From Lentzea tibetensis (GTDB taxonomy: Bacteria; Actinomycetota; Actinomycetes; Mycobacteriales; Pseudonocardiaceae), in assembly GCF_007845675.1 (NCBI RefSeq), contig NZ_VOBR01000009.1:124001-188000 (forward strand): 64,000 nucleotides of DNA, in the 5' to 3' direction. Below, piece by piece: positions 61,294 through 64,000 of the stretch. Under the pieces are notes generated by a model, which ran no database searches, had not been told where the DNA came from, and saw nothing but the letters and a program-made list of their open reading frames with translations. The position numbers and the translations under genes were made by a program. Every line of letters begins with the position of its first letter. Within the stretch, counting starts at the first letter, position 1.

Positions 61294-62844
61294 TTATGCG
61301 CGATATTTTGGATGGACTTGGTACGTCGCGGTAGGCGGTCGCCCCTTACCGCGTTTTTCCGGTTCAGGTTCGCGGCGCACGTAGCCGTGTTGTTCGAGCA
61401 GGCTCAGCGGCTCGTCCAGCAGGGTCACGGTCTTGAATTGGGCGCGCGAGACGCCTTTGGCGAGTTCGTTGCGGCTGAATCGTGCGGGTTTGGTGCGTTC
61501 GATCCAGTTGAGGATCACGCGGGCTTTCTCGATGGTTTCGTTTTCGCCGATGAGATCGAACGCGGCGAGTGCGTGTGTGGCGAAGTAGCGGCCGAGGTTG
61601 ATAGCGCGTTTCATGGTGTCGCCGGTGATCGAGCGGCCCCAGCCATCGGTGATGTGGTCAGCGAGGTGCAGCAGCCCGGCGAACCGGATGGTGGCTCCGA
61701 CGTACTTGCTGGCCCAGTCGCGGATGTGGCCGAATTCCCCACCCGTCCGCAGCTTGGGTTCCACCTCGGTTTCGAGCTGGAGCACAAGGGCGGCGGCCTC
61801 GGGTGTGAGCGTGAGCGCTGCCGGGTCGGTCCATTCGGCGAGCGAGCAGACCAGTGCCCGGAGGTTGTCGCTGTAGGTGGTCACGACGTCCGGGTGGATC
61901 TGTTCCGGGCCGATGACGCGGTTTCCCACGAGATCGACGGGTAGGGAGAACAGGATGCGTCCGAGTAGGCCGCGTTCCCGGAATCCGGCGTTGTGCGCCA
62001 GGTCGCGGATCACCGACGGCTGTAGTGCCAGCCCGAGCGTGAGTGCTGGGCGGTCGACGTGCTCTTTGCCTCGGACCTGGCGGCCGATGCGGAGCATGTC
62101 GCCCGCGTGTCCCTTGAGGAACACCTCGAAGTTGGGCACGCCGGAGTAGCGCCCGGCGAGCGTGGCGAAGATGCCGCCCTCTGCCGAGAGCACCGCGAGT
62201 CGTCCGCCCTGTTCGGCGAGCAGCGTGGCCGCGTACTCGCTCGTGACGTCGTCGGCCACGAGCTGCGGCAGCACCGGGACGGTGATGGCCTCGGCGACCA
62301 TCGCGGCATCGGTCGCGGCCGCCACCGCTTCGTGCTGCTGCAGGGCGTCCGCTTTCGTGGCGGTAACCGCGGCTTTGTCCGCTCGTGCTTGGGCAATCTT
62401 GCGTTCTAGTTCGGCCGTGGCGATGAGTGGTGCGGTCTTGTCCACCAGCTCGCGTTCGACCTGCAGGAGGGGCGCGGTCATGGCGGAGAAGACCGGCGAC
62501 TTGCGGGCACCGGGCGGCAACGCCACCACGACGTAGAGGTTGACCGGCTCGCGCCACAGACCACGTACCGCGACTTCCGCACGGCCACCGGCAGCGGTCG
62601 ACAACGCGGCCAGCCCGATACACCCGGCTAGATCTGGCGGGGTCTGGGTCTCGGTGGCGATACCGGCCACCTGGTCGGCGACCCAGCCCGGCAGCACCTC
62701 GAGCGGGAACGGCGGAAGGTGCGCGGCGCTGCGCCCCATGAGCGGCGCCGGGTCTTCCCACCCCTCGCCCTGCACGAGGTGCAGGCCGTGCGCTCGGACG
62801 GCCTGGTCCACGATCGCGGCGGCGGCTGCGTTCGTGTTGCTCAT
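61294..62844 (-). CDS. DUF3987 (YfjI-like) domain protein
   Basis: 516 residues. A DUF3987-type ATPase/helicase-like core is seen: PPGARKSPVFSAM is a P-loop-like segment (GxRKS instead of GxGKS), and ADDVTSEYAATLLAEQGGRL and SAEGGIFATLAGRYSG are conserved in the family. A C-terminal winged-helix part (FSRNELAKGVSRAQFKTV) follows. Family members are common in phages and integrative elements next to primases, and probably act in replication. The ATG at 62844 overlaps the primase stop (ATGA). Confidence 0.85.
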   Translation of the reverse strand: MSNTNAAAAAIVDQAVRAHGLHLVQGEGWEDPAPLMGRSAAHLPPFPLEVLPGWVADQVAGIATETQTPPDLAGCIGLAALSTAAGGRAEVAVRGLWREPVNLYVVVALPPGARKSPVFSAMTAPLLQVERELVDKTAPLIATAELERKIAQARADKAAVTATKADALQQHEAVAAATDAAMVAEAITVPVLPQLVADDVTSEYAATLLAEQGGRLAVLSAEGGIFATLAGRYSGVPNFEVFLKGHAGDMLRIGRQVRGKEHVDRPALTLGLALQPSVIRDLAHNAGFRERGLLGRILFSLPVDLVGNRVIGPEQIHPDVVTTYSDNLRALVCSLAEWTDPAALTLTPEAAALVLQLETEVEPKLRTGGEFGHIRDWASKYVGATIRFAGLLHLADHITDGWGRSITGDTMKRAINLGRYFATHALAAFDLIGENETIEKARVILNWIERTKPARFSRNELAKGVSRAQFKTVTLLDEPLSLLEQHGYVRREPEPEKRGKGRPPTATYQVHPKYRA

Positions 62845-63731
62845 GCCGCGTCCACTCGCCGGGGACGTTCCGCGCCGGCCTTCATGCCGGACTCGATGGT
62901 GTTGCGTACCTCCCAGTGCGACAGGCCCACGGCCACCCCTGCTTGCTCCAGCGCGGTTTCCGCGACATCGGCATTCAGGGAGCCGCCCGCGACGAGTTGG
63001 CCCAGTGCCACGGTGGCGGCGAACAGGGTGTGGTTGCGGGTGCCTTCCTCGGCTGCCAGCACCTTGGCGATCTCGCCGTGCATGGCGGCCGTGACGTAGC
63101 GTCCGGCGCGGCTGCCGCTGAGATCGACGGTGACGGGCTCGCGTGGCGGCAGGGGTGCGGGTGTGAGCCGGTCGGTCAGCCAGCCGGGCAGGGGCAGCAC
63201 GGGCGCGTTCTCGGCGACCTCGTAGCAGCGTCCGTCCACAACGGAACCAGCGGCGGCGACGTAGCCGCCCCACGCACGGGTGTCGATGCGCCAGCCGAGA
63301 CCACGGCCCCGGCTGCCCGCTGTGTTGCGCAACTGCACGCCGTCGGGGGCGGCGAAGTAGAGGTGCAGTCCCCCGGAGGGGGTCGTCACGGTGTAGGTGT
63401 CCAGGGGTAGCTGCTGGCCTGCCTGCTCGCACAGCACGGCCAGCACGTCCAGTCCGCAGGTGATGCCGGGCTGGTCCCACGGCGGTGGTGGCTTCTCGCC
63501 GGGCTTGGCGGGGTCCAAGTCGATGACGACGAGCCCGGACGGGCCGGCCGCGATACCGATGTTGTAGGGGCCCGCCGACCAGCAGCGGCGGATACGGGCC
63601 GGGTCGGTGGTGGCGCGCTGCTCGTACTGGCGAATCGCGGTGACCTTCTCGCCCGGTCGAACCGGGAACACGCGCCAGCCGCGTGCGGCCAGGTTGAGTG
63701 CGGTGGTGAGCAGGTCGGTGCTGGCAGGCAT
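62841..63731 (-). CDS. Bifunctional DNA primase/polymerase N-terminal domain protein
   Basis: 296 residues. The prim-pol domain starts ALNLAARGWRVFPVRPGEKV, has the catalytic acids in LVVIDLDPAKPG, the TPSGGLHLYF histidine motif and RIDTRAWGGYVAAAGS. It would make primers or copy element DNA together with the DUF3987 protein. This pair is a typical replication module of actinomycete integrative and conjugative elements. The ATG at 63731 follows GGAGATCACC. Confidence 0.92.
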   Translation of the reverse strand: MPASTDLLTTALNLAARGWRVFPVRPGEKVTAIRQYEQRATTDPARIRRCWSAGPYNIGIAAGPSGLVVIDLDPAKPGEKPPPPWDQPGITCGLDVLAVLCEQAGQQLPLDTYTVTTPSGGLHLYFAAPDGVQLRNTAGSRGRGLGWRIDTRAWGGYVAAAGSVVDGRCYEVAENAPVLPLPGWLTDRLTPAPLPPREPVTVDLSGSRAGRYVTAAMHGEIAKVLAAEEGTRNHTLFAATVALGQLVAGGSLNADVAETALEQAGVAVGLSHWEVRNTIESGMKAGAERPRRVDAA

Positions 63732-63825
63732 GGTGATCTCCGTTCGCGGGACGTGCGGGGTTGTCCGAAGTGGGCTGTGGGACTCACGCCGGGGACGGCG
63801 ATGTCACGTCCCCGGCGCGAGCTGG

Positions 63826-64000
63826 CTAGTCCTCGTCGGACCAGGGGCCGATGCTGCGGCCACCGCTGACGGTGTTGCCGTTGCCACGGACCACTTGTGT
63901 GGTGCTGCCGGGCCGGTTCGGGTGGCCGCTGACGGTGTTGCCGTTGCCGGTGACGACCTGGACGTGGTGGGGCCCGTCGTGCGCGACGTCGCGGCCGGAC
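63826..64000 (-). CDS. Partial protein with GNGNTVSG repeats, 5' end outside the window
   Basis: The last 57 codons of a gene that enters from the right edge. The visible part holds two copies of a repeat with the core GNGNTVSG (QVVTGNGNTVSG and QVVRGNGNTVSG), and ends GPWSDED. The repeat looks like a short beta-strand repeat as found in some surface or adhesive proteins. Not recognised. It belongs to the integrated element by position and strand. Confidence 0.6.
   Translation of the reverse strand, partial: SGRDVAHDGPHHVQVVTGNGNTVSGHPNRPGSTTQVVRGNGNTVSGGRSIGPWSDED

Overview
The window is high-GC chromosomal DNA from an actinomycete. It has GTG and TTG starts, many ATGA/GTGA stop-start overlaps, a mycothiol-type enzyme, paired clpP genes and a sigma/anti-sigma pair of the SigL/RslA kind. 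The gene content and the style of small secreted proteins fit a Pseudonocardiaceae member such as Lentzea, Saccharothrix or a relative. The genus is inferred, not proven.

Layout. 1-8154: the start of ftsY (reverse strand), then anmK with a coupled solute symporter, a tandem GNAT protein, a coupled trio (mycothiol-type enzyme, P450, PmoA/DUF6807), a small hypothetical and an acyltransferase. 8195-11960: a compact reverse-strand operon for two near-identical 70-residue peptides with eight cysteines each, plus a small S26 signal peptidase, an ABC exporter, a membrane-anchored TlpA-type thioredoxin and a MauE-type membrane protein. This is the best candidate for an undescribed system. 12008-17982: methyltransferase, smc, anti-sigma, sigma and acyP. 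18060-19829: a CAP-domain protein and two Thr-rich membrane-anchored paralogues. 19826-26670: methyltransferase, kdpE, kdpD, marR, a PadR/HAAS pair and a small hydrolase. 26675-31279: clpX, clpP2, clpP1, tig and a 43-residue peptide. 31293-34329: a sugar ABC importer. 34778-42586: LysR, twin LuxR-type regulators, a secreted protein resembling the tail of actinobacterial S8 proteases, an XRE-STAND-WD40-like protein and a catalase-family protein. 42583-51680: lacI with a divergent sugar importer, a GH5-like enzyme, a GH38 alpha-mannosidase and a secreted GH18 enzyme, which together look like an N-glycan utilisation locus. 52005-57156: glycine betaine type ABC genes with a second binding protein. 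57223-59298: an animal-type haem peroxidase with a chitin-binding-like tail. 59539-59746: tRNA-Pro and tRNA-Gly. 59840 to the right edge: an integrated element (integrase, excisionase, DUF3987 protein, primase/polymerase, repeat protein) abutting tRNA-Gly.

How the parts work together. acyP, smc and ftsY are normally close neighbours in actinobacteria. Here sigma/anti-sigma genes and about 12 kb of accessory DNA lie between them. The peptide operon can be read as one production line: ribosomal synthesis, export and leader removal, then oxidative folding outside the membrane. The mannose locus has one secreted glycosidase, one importer and two intracellular glycosidases under a LacI regulator with a palindrome in the divergent promoter region. 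The clp-tig block is the usual protein quality-control set.
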